In this document: piece by piece, positions 16,544-25,882 of the stretch
Position numbering within the stretch: position 1 is the stretch's first letter
How the letters are laid out: every line of letters begins with the position of its first letter
NCBI RefSeq assembly: GCF_027531025.1
Contig: NZ_JAPZQX010000003.1
Span: 62,001 to 126,000 of the forward strand
Direction of reading: 5' to 3'
DNA length: 64,000 bases
Source of the DNA: Novosphingobium sp.
GTDB lineage: Bacteria; Pseudomonadota; Alphaproteobacteria; Sphingomonadales; Sphingomonadaceae
The notes under the pieces: model-generated
Told to the model about the DNA's origin: nothing
Seen by the model: only the letters and a program-made list of their open reading frames with translations
Databases searched by the model: none
Program-made: the position numbers and the translations under genes

Positions 16544-18769
16544 ATGGCCACTTCGGGTAACAGCTCCTTCGGCGTCTTGCGCAACCTGCTGGGCAGCAGG
16601 CGCGATGACCATGGCGCGGGCGAAGCGGCCAAGTCGCCTGAAGAGCAGCTCCTTGAACTGGCGCAGGACTATGAACGCTCCGGCCTCGGCTGGTTCTGGT
16701 CCAGCAATGCCGAAGGTCGCCTCACATACGTTTCGGAATGCGTGGCCCAGGTGCTGGGGGTGGCCCCCGGCGCGCTGGTGGGCCAGCCGATCCAGTCGCT
16801 GTTCATCCTCGATCGCGATGATGACGATCCGGTGGAACGCACGCTGCCGCTGATCCTCAGCGCCCGCAAGACCTTCTCCGAGCTGCCGGTCAAGGCCGCC
16901 AGCGAGGATGCCGAGCTGTGGTGGTCGATCGCCGGCCGGCCGCAATATGACGCCCAGGGCAATTTCCGGGGCTATCACGGCAACGGGATCGATGTGACGG
17001 CCACGCGCCAGTCGCACAAGGATGCCTCGCGCCTGGCGCAGTACGATTCGCTGACGGGCCTGGCCAACCGGCACCGCATGGGCAAGCGGCTCAACGCGGT
17101 CCTGACCGCCTACCGGTCGGCCAAGCGGTCCTGCGCGATCTTCATGCTCGATCTCGACCGCTTCAAGCAAGTCAACGATACCCTTGGGCACCCGGCTGGC
17201 GACGAACTGCTCAAGCAGGTGGCCCAGCGGCTGAAGCGCGTGCTGGCCGACAAGAATTTCGAGATCGGCCGCCTGGGCGGTGACGAATTCCAGGTGATCC
17301 TGCCCGATATCGACGATCGCGGCCGCCTGGGTGAGCTGGCGATGACCGTGATCACCATGATCTCGCAGCCCTACCAGATCGAGGGCAGCCGCTGCGTGAT
17401 CGGGGCCTCGATCGGCATTGCCATCGCCCCCTATGACGGGATCAACAGCGAAGACCTGGTCCGGTCGGCCGACCTGGCGCTCTATGCCTCAAAGGGTGGC
17501 GGGCGCGGCCAGTTCCGGTTCTATTCCAGCGACCTGCACAGCGAGGCCGAGCGCCGTCGCCAGATCGAGGAAGACCTGCGCGATGCGCTGGGCAGCGGGC
17601 AGATGCGCGTGGCCTATCAGCCGATCGTCGATGCCAAGACCGAAAAGGTCGTCTCGCTCGAAGCCTTCTCCCGCTGGGAACACCCCGAGCTGGGCGATAT
17701 CCTGCCCTCGATCTTCATCCCCATCGCCGAGGAAGCCAACCTGATCGGCCCGCTGGGCGATTGGGTGCTGAAACAGGCCTGCTCCGATGCCGCCGAATGG
17801 CCGGGCGGGGTGAAGATCGCGGTGAACGTATCGGCCGCGCAATTCGCCAACCCGGGCTTTGCCTCGTCCGTGGCCCAGGCGCTGGCCCACAGCAGCCTGC
17901 CGCCCGAACGGCTGGAAATCGAACTGACCGAATCGGTGATGATGGGCGATCGCTCCACCGCCGAGGAAATCTTCACCGCGCTCAAGATGCTGGGCGTCAG
18001 CCTCGCGCTGGACGATTTCGGCACCGGCTATTCCTCGCTCAGCTATCTGCAGCACGCGCCGTTCGACAAGATCAAGATCGACAAGGCCTTCATCCGCGGC
18101 GTCACCGATCCGGCCAACCGCAACTCCGCGATCATTGCCTCCATCGTGGGGCTGGCGGATTCGCTGGGCATGCTGACCACGGCCGAAGGGATCGAGGCGC
18201 ACGATGAGCTGGATGCGATGCGCCGCCTGGGCGTGAAGCAGATCCAGGGCTTCATCTATGCCGCCGCGTTGAGCCACGACGAAGTGGCCGAGGCCATGGC
18301 CAGCGGCGAATGGCGGATCGAGGCGAACGGGCCCAGCAAGTACCGCCCGGACCGCCGCACGGTGCTGCGCAAGGTCGGCCTGATCCATGAGGATCACCGC
18401 TACGAAGTGATGATGCGCAACCTGTCGCGCTCGGGCTGCATGGTCGAAGGCCTGATCGACGTGCCGCTGGATACCCAGTTCGTGGTCGATTTCGGCGAAG
18501 GCCAGCTGGCCGTGGCAGTCGCGCGGCGCAGCGCCGGTTCGATGCAGGGGCTGGAATTCGAAATTCCGCTGGTTGATGATGGCGCCGGCGGCCTGTGCAC
18601 CCGTCACCGCGTTTCGCCCTATACCCTGGCCCAGGCCGGCATGCCGCTTCAGGCCCTGCCGCCGGGACAATATCCGATGCAGCTGATGCAGCAGCCGGGC
18701 GGCGGGCTGTCGATCCCCAAGTTCGGCCAGGCCGACCTGATCAAGACCAAGCCGGTCCGCGTAGGCTGA
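16544..18769 (+). CDS. Cytoplasmic PAS-GGDEF-EAL-PilZ cyclic-di-GMP protein
   Basis: A 741-residue paralogue of the protein at 10129, without the membrane region. A PAS-like domain (about 35-140) precedes GGDEF (motif at 245-249) and EAL. The EAL signature reads EAF at 373-375 rather than EAL. The remaining metal and catalytic segments (VNVSAAQF, ELTESVMMGD, DDFGTGY at 490-496, IKIDKAF, AEGIE) are kept, so phosphodiesterase activity may survive. The C-terminal PilZ domain has an intact RRTVLR and NLSRSG. A Gln/Pro-rich tail of about 50 residues follows. A TTG at 16520 is an alternative start; ATG 16544 is preferred, though neither has a good ribosome-binding site. Confidence 0.93.
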   Translation: MATSGNSSFGVLRNLLGSRRDDHGAGEAAKSPEEQLLELAQDYERSGLGWFWSSNAEGRLTYVSECVAQVLGVAPGALVGQPIQSLFILDRDDDDPVERTLPLILSARKTFSELPVKAASEDAELWWSIAGRPQYDAQGNFRGYHGNGIDVTATRQSHKDASRLAQYDSLTGLANRHRMGKRLNAVLTAYRSAKRSCAIFMLDLDRFKQVNDTLGHPAGDELLKQVAQRLKRVLADKNFEIGRLGGDEFQVILPDIDDRGRLGELAMTVITMISQPYQIEGSRCVIGASIGIAIAPYDGINSEDLVRSADLALYASKGGGRGQFRFYSSDLHSEAERRRQIEEDLRDALGSGQMRVAYQPIVDAKTEKVVSLEAFSRWEHPELGDILPSIFIPIAEEANLIGPLGDWVLKQACSDAAEWPGGVKIAVNVSAAQFANPGFASSVAQALAHSSLPPERLEIELTESVMMGDRSTAEEIFTALKMLGVSLALDDFGTGYSSLSYLQHAPFDKIKIDKAFIRGVTDPANRNSAIIASIVGLADSLGMLTTAEGIEAHDELDAMRRLGVKQIQGFIYAAALSHDEVAEAMASGEWRIEANGPSKYRPDRRTVLRKVGLIHEDHRYEVMMRNLSRSGCMVEGLIDVPLDTQFVVDFGEGQLAVAVARRSAGSMQGLEFEIPLVDDGAGGLCTRHRVSPYTLAQAGMPLQALPPGQYPMQLMQQPGGGLSIPKFGQADLIKTKPVRVG

Positions 18770-19142
18770 AGGCCGGGAGCGGGCGAAGCACCGGTACCTT
18801 GCCGGAGAGGCGCGATGCGCTTCGGTTGAGTCCGTGCGTTTTCCTACTCCGATGCCGCTTGCTATTCTCCATGCCAGGCCCGGTTGCGGGTCTGGAACAA
18901 GAGGCGGTGAATGCTGGCACATGGAGACATCCGGATCGGCAAAGGCGGCACCGTCATAGGGCGCAGAAGCGCGGGGCTTGCCCCGGTCCAGCGCGGCGGA
19001 CTTTTTTGGACCAGGACAGTGGTCCACGTGGTCCACCGGGCCCTTTGAAGCCGCACACTACCTCCCCGGTGACTCGGGGCTTGCTTGCTGCTAACGGCGG
19101 CGCGGGCCGGGCGATTTGCCGGGTGTTTTTCAGAAGAATTCG
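18770..19142. other. Intergenic region before lepA with small hairpins
   Basis: These 373 bases hold no gene I can support. CGGGGC-TT-GCCCCG lies near 18972-18985, and TGGACCA (19007-19013) pairs with TGGTCCA (19020-19026), preceded by a T-run. One of these may end transcription from the upstream gene. The lepA promoter must lie downstream, but I could not fix it. Confidence 0.45.
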
Positions 19143-20960
<1,818 letters not shown>

Positions 20961-21011
20961 TCGAGAAAGCGATCGTTTAGCGCTGCGAGATCAGTCTGAA
21001 CGATGCAAAGA

Positions 21012-21037
21012 CCCCCTCCCGTCAAGGTGGGAGGGGG
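21012..21037. terminator. GC-rich hairpin between convergent lepA and LuxR-type gene
   Basis: CCCCCTCCC (21012-21020) pairs exactly with GGGAGGGGG (21029-21037) around 8 bases. It lies between the ends of the convergent genes at 20960 and 21066. No T-run follows on either strand, so termination efficiency is uncertain. Confidence 0.45.
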
Positions 21038-21065
21038 CCAGGGCGAAGGGCGAGTTGTCGGAGGG

Positions 21066-21812
21066 TCAGATGACCTCGCCTTCGATCGCCCAGCGCAGCA
21101 CCTGGGCGGTGGACTGCGACTGGGTTTTGTTGAGGATGCTGGAGCGGTGCGATTCCACCGTGCGGCGGCTGATGTTCAGCATTTCACCGATCTGGCTGCT
21201 GGAATGGCCGGTGGCGACCAGGCGCAGCACTTCCAGCTCGCGGCGCGACAGGGTGCCAAGGCGGGCCTGGGCATCGGCCTTGCGCGTGACCAGGCCCAGC
21301 CGGACCGGATCGGGGGTGAGGAACATGCCCATGGGATGGGCCCCACCGTTGCCATTGCCGTTGCCGTTGCCTTTGTGATGGCCGTTCGGGGCGCAACCGT
21401 TGGCCGGTCCGGCGGCGGGGAGGGTGGGCACGAGACCCGCACCAGCCGGACCGGCGGTGCCAGCGGCGGCGGTCGTCACGGTCCAGGCGATCAGATCGAT
21501 CAGCCGGTCCACATCGTCCGGCCACTGGAAATAGGACAGCGCGCCCCGCTGCATGCCTTCCACGACATGTGGCAGGATTACTTCGTCGGAATAGAAGATC
21601 AGCAGCGATGAGGCACCGAACCGTTGCAGGAAGGCCAGGGCTTCCTCGCGCCCTTCGGCTGGATCGTGGCAGGCCAGCAGCGCTAGCTCGCCGCGCGGTG
21701 CGGTAAAGGGATCGCCCGGATCGTGCGGGGCGGCGTAAATGCCGCGACCGCTCAGCCGGAACGACAGGTCGGCCCGGCGGCGATGATCGCGATCGACGAC
21801 GAAGACCTTCAT
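21066..21812 (-). CDS. LuxR-type regulator with degenerate receiver domain
   Basis: A 248-residue protein. The C-terminus (about 184-245) is a LuxR/FixJ helix-turn-helix, with LSRRELEVLRLVATGHSS and TVESHRSSILNK. The N-terminal 115 residues have receiver topology and keep the acidic pair Asp7/Asp9, but the phospho-acceptor position is Ala47 (ELALLACHD) and the conserved Lys is Trp97 (SYFQWP). Normal phosphorylation is therefore unlikely. The linker contains a Gly-Asn repeat (about 148-157) encoded by tandem hexamers at 21346-21375. No histidine kinase is adjacent. It faces a long upstream region shared with the TPR gene at 22419. Confidence 0.85.
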   Translation of the reverse strand: MKVFVVDRDHRRRADLSFRLSGRGIYAAPHDPGDPFTAPRGELALLACHDPAEGREEALAFLQRFGASSLLIFYSDEVILPHVVEGMQRGALSYFQWPDDVDRLIDLIAWTVTTAAAGTAGPAGAGLVPTLPAAGPANGCAPNGHHKGNGNGNGNGGAHPMGMFLTPDPVRLGLVTRKADAQARLGTLSRRELEVLRLVATGHSSSQIGEMLNISRRTVESHRSSILNKTQSQSTAQVLRWAIEGEVI

Positions 21813-22418
21813 CAGCGCGTCGGCTTCTGGCGAGCGAGGGCAAGGGCGGCCTCAGCCCGCAGGTGGGCGGGGGAACCGGGAGCAAGCCGTTCAAGCCGGG
21901 GTTTTGTCCAAGCCGGGGGGAGGGCCTGGCCGGAATCGGGCAACGGGAGCGCAGCCTTGTTGAACGGGTCCGACATTGCGATAGGTTCACCCTCTTTTTT
22001 AGATACCTTCTGCGGCCACGCCGAGGTCCGATCATGGCCGCTTGCAATGGCAATCTGATTGGCCGGCCTCGATGGGAGAAGTTTGAAACCGTTTCATGGG
22101 GGTTGCATGGTCGGCCAGTAAAAGGATCTGTAGTTTTGCGCATGTGGGTTGGGTTTCGGCGCGTTTGCTATCAAAAGATGGCGTCGGCCGACGTTACATA
22201 TTGTTTTACCTAGGTATATATTACTTTTTTGGTCGGCCAGGTCTACTCGAAATCAGCTAACAGGCCTTGTCACGAATGTATTGGGTACGACCTTGGGAAC
22301 CCGTAGGTGTACGCATTGCTACTGGTCTAAAGGCTGGGTATTTACAGTTACACGAAGTGGAGTAACGCTCTGACCAGCAGGGTGCTTTGACATTCACCGG
22401 AGTGAAGACATTCAGATC
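21813..22418. other. 606-base intergenic region with palindromes and AT-rich core
   Basis: A divergent region with no supported gene. TGAAAC-C-GTTTCA (22084-22096) is an inverted repeat with a LacI-family look. TACCTAGGTA (22207-22216) is a perfect palindrome in an AT-rich segment, where 22201-22260 has 22 G/C of 60. GGTCGGCCAG occurs twice in related form (near 22110 and 22231). TTGACA at 22387-22392 lies 26 bases before the GTG of the next gene. The region looks regulatory and unusually rich in sites. Confidence 0.55.
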
Positions 22419-24086
22419 GTGACAGCAGTAGCGCCTGGGGCGCCCGAAGGTACGTCACAAACAGAGCTGTTTCGCGCCGAGCTCAAGGCTGTGCTGGCTG
22501 ATCCGGCATTTGCGCGTTCACCTGCTCTGTATCGCTTGATCTGCTATCTGGTCGAGGCGACCCTGTCGGGCGATGGAGAGCGGCTCAAATCCTATACCGT
22601 CGCGGTCGAGGGGCTGGGTCGTTCGCCGGACTTCGATCCCCAGGTGAACACCTACGCCCGCGTCCTCGTGGCTCGACTGCGCAGGCGCCTCGATGACTTC
22701 TATCGCGAGGATGGGGCCGATCGTCCCTGGCGGCTGGATGTGCCGCAGGGGTCCTACCAGGTGATGCTGGTCGCCAATGGGCCATCGATCGCTGCCAGGT
22801 CCGCGCCGGAAGCCGAGCAGGGCCACGGCGACCACACTCGGTCAGCATGGCGCAAGTGGCGTAACGTGGCTGCTTTGGCCCTGACCGCAATGGTGATCGG
22901 CGCCCTGGCAAGCATCTGGGTTTACCGCGAAGGAACAGTCGATGGGAGCTGGCAGAATTCCGACTTTCCGGTTCTGCTGATTGAAACTGTCCCGCCAGCC
23001 AACCCTGCTCGACAGCTGCAGCTCGATACCTTTGCCGAGGATCTGGCAAAGGCAATGGCGAAGTACGAAACCGCCCAGGTGGCCGATGCGCCAACTGCCA
23101 ATGTGACCCACAAGGTCAGGATCGCGTCTGTGTCGTCGCCCAATGACGATGTCGTCGTCCTGGAACTCATTGACCTGCGCGACAACAAGCGGACCGTTGT
23201 TGACCGATTGGAACTGCCGCCCCTCGCGAGCTCCGCTGCCACGGAGCTGGCCAAGCGCGAAGCATTCAAGATGTTCGGTTTCTCGGGCATCGTTCATGTG
23301 GAGGCCCGCGCCCGGGGCGGCGAGCCCGACACGCCCTATCGCTGCTGGCTGCGGTTCAGTTCGGCGCTGATGGTCAGCGGTGCGCTCCGGGATGACAAGC
23401 TCAAGGCCTGTGCAACCGCCTGGTACGAACAGTCCCCAAACAATGCGATGGCCATTTCGCTCTATGGCTGGGTCTTGGCCAATAATTCGATCGTCAAGCC
23501 ACTGGAAAGCCAGCGCAAGGCCGCGCTGGACGATGCGGCCCGGATCCTCGAGAGAGCGAAGGTTATCAACCCTGGTTCACGACATATCCTGCTCTCCCTG
23601 GCGCGGGTACATGGCCAGCGCGGGGACGTTGCCGCCATGCGGCAAGGGCTGGCTCAACTGCGCAGCGGCGATCTGCTCAATCCCGATTTCAATGGTGCGG
23701 TGGGTGTGCTGATGACCTTGGGCGGCGATCAGCAAGGTGAGCGCCTGATCGATGAGGCAATCGCCACGCACCCGATGACCCCGCCGCCGCGCTATTACCT
23801 GGGCAAGTTCGTTGCGGCGATGATGCGCGACGACGTCGCCGCCGCTGGCCGGGCACTGGCGATCATTTCGGCTGGCGATCAGACCTCGGCGTGGAGCGAC
23901 CTGATGCGCGCCGCCTATTATGCCCGGATCGGTCAAATCGATCAGGCCAGGGCCAACTGGGAGCATTCCAAGTCCAAGCGTTCGATCACGGCCTGGAACG
24001 ACCATTCCCTGATCGATCGCATGCCGGCCGCCGAACCGGTCAAGCAGCGCATTCGCGACTGGCTGAAGCCGATCCTCGAGGATTGA
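22419..24086 (+). CDS. Membrane protein with N-terminal regulatory-type domain and TPR-like C-terminus
   Basis: A 555-residue protein from a GTG. Residues about 15-118 match a domain common in bacterial TPR/adenylate-cyclase-like proteins: ALYRLICYLVEATLSGDGE, then SYTVAVEGLGRSPDFDPQ, then RVLVARLRRRLDDFY and LPKGxY-like DVPQGSYQV. One membrane helix (VAALALTAMVIGALASIWVY, about 148-167) follows. The outer part has a TolB-N-like segment (about 180-290) and helical repeats resembling TPRs to the end. The role is probably sensing or regulation, but the ligand is unknown. There is no ATG start upstream of residue 115 and no clear ribosome-binding site. TTGACA 26 bases before the GTG would give an almost leaderless mRNA. 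Confidence 0.8.
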   Translation: MTAVAPGAPEGTSQTELFRAELKAVLADPAFARSPALYRLICYLVEATLSGDGERLKSYTVAVEGLGRSPDFDPQVNTYARVLVARLRRRLDDFYREDGADRPWRLDVPQGSYQVMLVANGPSIAARSAPEAEQGHGDHTRSAWRKWRNVAALALTAMVIGALASIWVYREGTVDGSWQNSDFPVLLIETVPPANPARQLQLDTFAEDLAKAMAKYETAQVADAPTANVTHKVRIASVSSPNDDVVVLELIDLRDNKRTVVDRLELPPLASSAATELAKREAFKMFGFSGIVHVEARARGGEPDTPYRCWLRFSSALMVSGALRDDKLKACATAWYEQSPNNAMAISLYGWVLANNSIVKPLESQRKAALDDAARILERAKVINPGSRHILLSLARVHGQRGDVAAMRQGLAQLRSGDLLNPDFNGAVGVLMTLGGDQQGERLIDEAIATHPMTPPPRYYLGKFVAAMMRDDVAAAGRALAIISAGDQTSAWSDLMRAAYYARIGQIDQARANWEHSKSKRSITAWNDHSLIDRMPAAEPVKQRIRDWLKPILED

Positions 24087-24177
24087 GGCAATGAATCCCT
24101 CTGTCCGACGCAGCGTGCGGGAAAACCGCCGCAACTTCACTTGGCGTTCATGCGCGCTCTGGTTATAGGCTGCGGCC

Positions 24178-24975
24178 ATGTCTGATCGTTCGCCGATGAA
24201 GCTCGCCCTGATTGCCACCGCTGCCGCGGCCACCGTGCTGACCGCCGGGTGCGCCGGTCGGGGCAACCAGGTGAAGGATACCGCCTTCGTCGCCCGCGAC
24301 GTCGACACGCTTTACAGCGCGGCCAAGGACCGGCTCGATCGTGGCGACACCAAGCTGGCCGCCGCCCTGTTCGACGAGGTGGAGCGCCAGCATCCCTATT
24401 CGCCCTGGGCGCGCCGTGCCCAGCTGATGAGCGCCTTTTCCTATTACGTGGCGCGCGATTACACCAAGGCGATCCAGTCGGCGCAGCGGTTCCTGTCGAT
24501 CCATCCCGGCAACCGCGATGCGCCTTATGCCTATTACCTGATCGGCCTCAGCTATTACGAGCAGATCAGCGACATCAGCCGTGACCAGAAGATCACCAAG
24601 CAGTCGCTTGATGCCATGAACGAGGTGGTGCGGCGCTACCCGAATACCCGTTACGCCAGCGATGCGCGGCTGAAGATCGATCTGATCAACGATCACCTCG
24701 CCGGCAAGGAAATGGAGATCGGCCGCTTCTATGAACGGTCGGGCCGCTGGCTGGCTGCCAGCCTGCGCTTCCGCAATGTCGTCGAAGGGTATCAGACCAC
24801 CAGCCATACGCCCGAAGCGCTCTATCGCCTGGTCGAAACCAACCTGGCGATCGGGATTCCGACCGAAGCCCAGAAGGCGGCGGCCGTGCTTGGGGCGAAC
24901 TATCCCGGCAGCGAATGGTACCAGAAGGCGTTCGAACTGATGCAGAAGCACGCGCCGGACACGTCAGCCAGCTGA
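24178..24975 (+). CDS. bamD: Outer membrane assembly lipoprotein BamD
   Basis: A 265-residue lipoprotein of the beta-barrel assembly machine. The signal ends in the lipobox LTAGC. Five TPR-like repeats follow, beginning YSAAKDRLDRGDTKLAA and including FDEVERQHPYSPWARRAQLM and SYYEQISDISRDQ, which are diagnostic for BamD. An ATG six codons in (24196) is an alternative start. recN, often next to bamD in this class, lies 5.6 kb away here. Length matches the family. Confidence 0.95.
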   Translation: MSDRSPMKLALIATAAAATVLTAGCAGRGNQVKDTAFVARDVDTLYSAAKDRLDRGDTKLAAALFDEVERQHPYSPWARRAQLMSAFSYYVARDYTKAIQSAQRFLSIHPGNRDAPYAYYLIGLSYYEQISDISRDQKITKQSLDAMNEVVRRYPNTRYASDARLKIDLINDHLAGKEMEIGRFYERSGRWLAASLRFRNVVEGYQTTSHTPEALYRLVETNLAIGIPTEAQKAAAVLGANYPGSEWYQKAFELMQKHAPDTSAS

Positions 24976-25025
24976 TCTTCGGCCGGCGGATTGCGCGGGC
25001 TTTCTACTCCGCAGGTTGACATTCT

Positions 25026-25037
25026 GCGACAAGTCGC
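25026..25037. promoter_or_regulatory. Inverted repeat upstream of Rrf2 gene
   Basis: GCGAC-AA-GTCGC is a perfect inverted repeat ending 18 bases before the Rrf2 start and directly after TTGACA (25017-25022). Its position suits autorepression by the Rrf2 protein; that is an inference. Confidence 0.45.
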
Positions 25038-25055
25038 GCTCAATGCGCCTCGGCC

Positions 25056-25490
25056 ATGCTTTCGCAGAAAACCCGTTATACGATCCGCGCGCTCCAGCAC
25101 CTGGCCGATCACTGGCGCGAGGGGCCGATCCGGCTGGACGCGATTGCCGAGGCGCAGAACATCCCGCGCAAGTTCCTGACCGTAATCCTGGCGGAAATGG
25201 TGCGCGAGGGGTTGATCAATTCCACGCGCGGCCGCGATGGCGGTTATGAACTGGCCTTGCCGCCGGTCGACATCCGCTATGGCGACATCATCCGCCTGAC
25301 CCGCGGCAGCCTGGCCCTGGTCCCCTGCGCCAGCCGCAACGCGCACGAACACTGCAACAATTGCCTGCCCGAGGCCGAATGCCGCCTGCGCGGCCTGATG
25401 CTGACCCTGCGTGACGAGATGGCCACCATGCTCGACCGGATGACCCTCGCCGACGAGATCACGCTGGAACCGCCCTTCGCAGGGACCTGA
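25056..25490 (+). CDS. Rrf2 family transcriptional regulator with four cysteines
   Basis: A 144-residue winged-helix regulator. The N-terminus (SQKTRYTIRALQHLADH) and recognition segment (IPRKFLTVILAEMVREGLI, then RGRDGGYELA) are typical of Rrf2. A C-terminal cysteine set, Cys91, Cys100, Cys103 and Cys109 (C-x8-C-x2-C-x5-C), could bind an iron-sulfur cluster as in IscR, NsrR and RirA, though the spacing differs from IscR. isc/suf genes are not adjacent. The next genes are a DUF2292 protein and a TonB receptor, so it may control nutrient uptake in response to iron, sulfur or redox state. Confidence 0.9.
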   Translation: MLSQKTRYTIRALQHLADHWREGPIRLDAIAEAQNIPRKFLTVILAEMVREGLINSTRGRDGGYELALPPVDIRYGDIIRLTRGSLALVPCASRNAHEHCNNCLPEAECRLRGLMLTLRDEMATMLDRMTLADEITLEPPFAGT

Positions 25491-25604
25491 AATTCGGATG
25501 GAATCCGGCTGACGCAAGAAAGCGGCGCTTCATCGCCGCGAAGCAAAATCTCCATTGTCTAGTGAAAGAGTTGAGATAGCTTCGGCGGCGAAAGGAATCG
25601 TCCG

Positions 25605-25787
25605 ATGCGCAGCACTCGCCCATTGCCGCCCAACCCGCCGCAACCGGTGCCAGGCGATCCGACCGAGGCCGCGCTGAATGCGGTGGCCGACGCGATTGGA
25701 CGATTGCAATTCGGGGTGGTCCAGCTGGTCGTTCACGACGGTCGGGTGGTCCAGCTCGAAGTGACCGAGCGCAAGCGCTTCGGCTGA
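25605..25787 (+). CDS. DUF2292 small protein
   Basis: A 60-residue protein. AAAGGA lies 8 bases before the ATG. After a Pro-rich N-terminus, residues about 22-58 (ALNAVADAIGRLQFGVVQL then VVHDGRVVQLEVTERKRF) match DUF2292 (YezD-like), which in other bacteria often neighbours sulfate or organosulfur uptake genes. No enzymatic function is known. Its place between an Rrf2 regulator and a TonB receptor supports an uptake module. Confidence 0.8.
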   Translation: MRSTRPLPPNPPQPVPGDPTEAALNAVADAIGRLQFGVVQLVVHDGRVVQLEVTERKRFG

Positions 25788-25882
25788 AACTCTATGCGGG
25801 ACTGGCAGCGCATGGCCGGTCCCGCCACCATTGACGCAGACCGGACCGCCGGATGCGACCCGACCCAACCTGGAGCCGAGTC

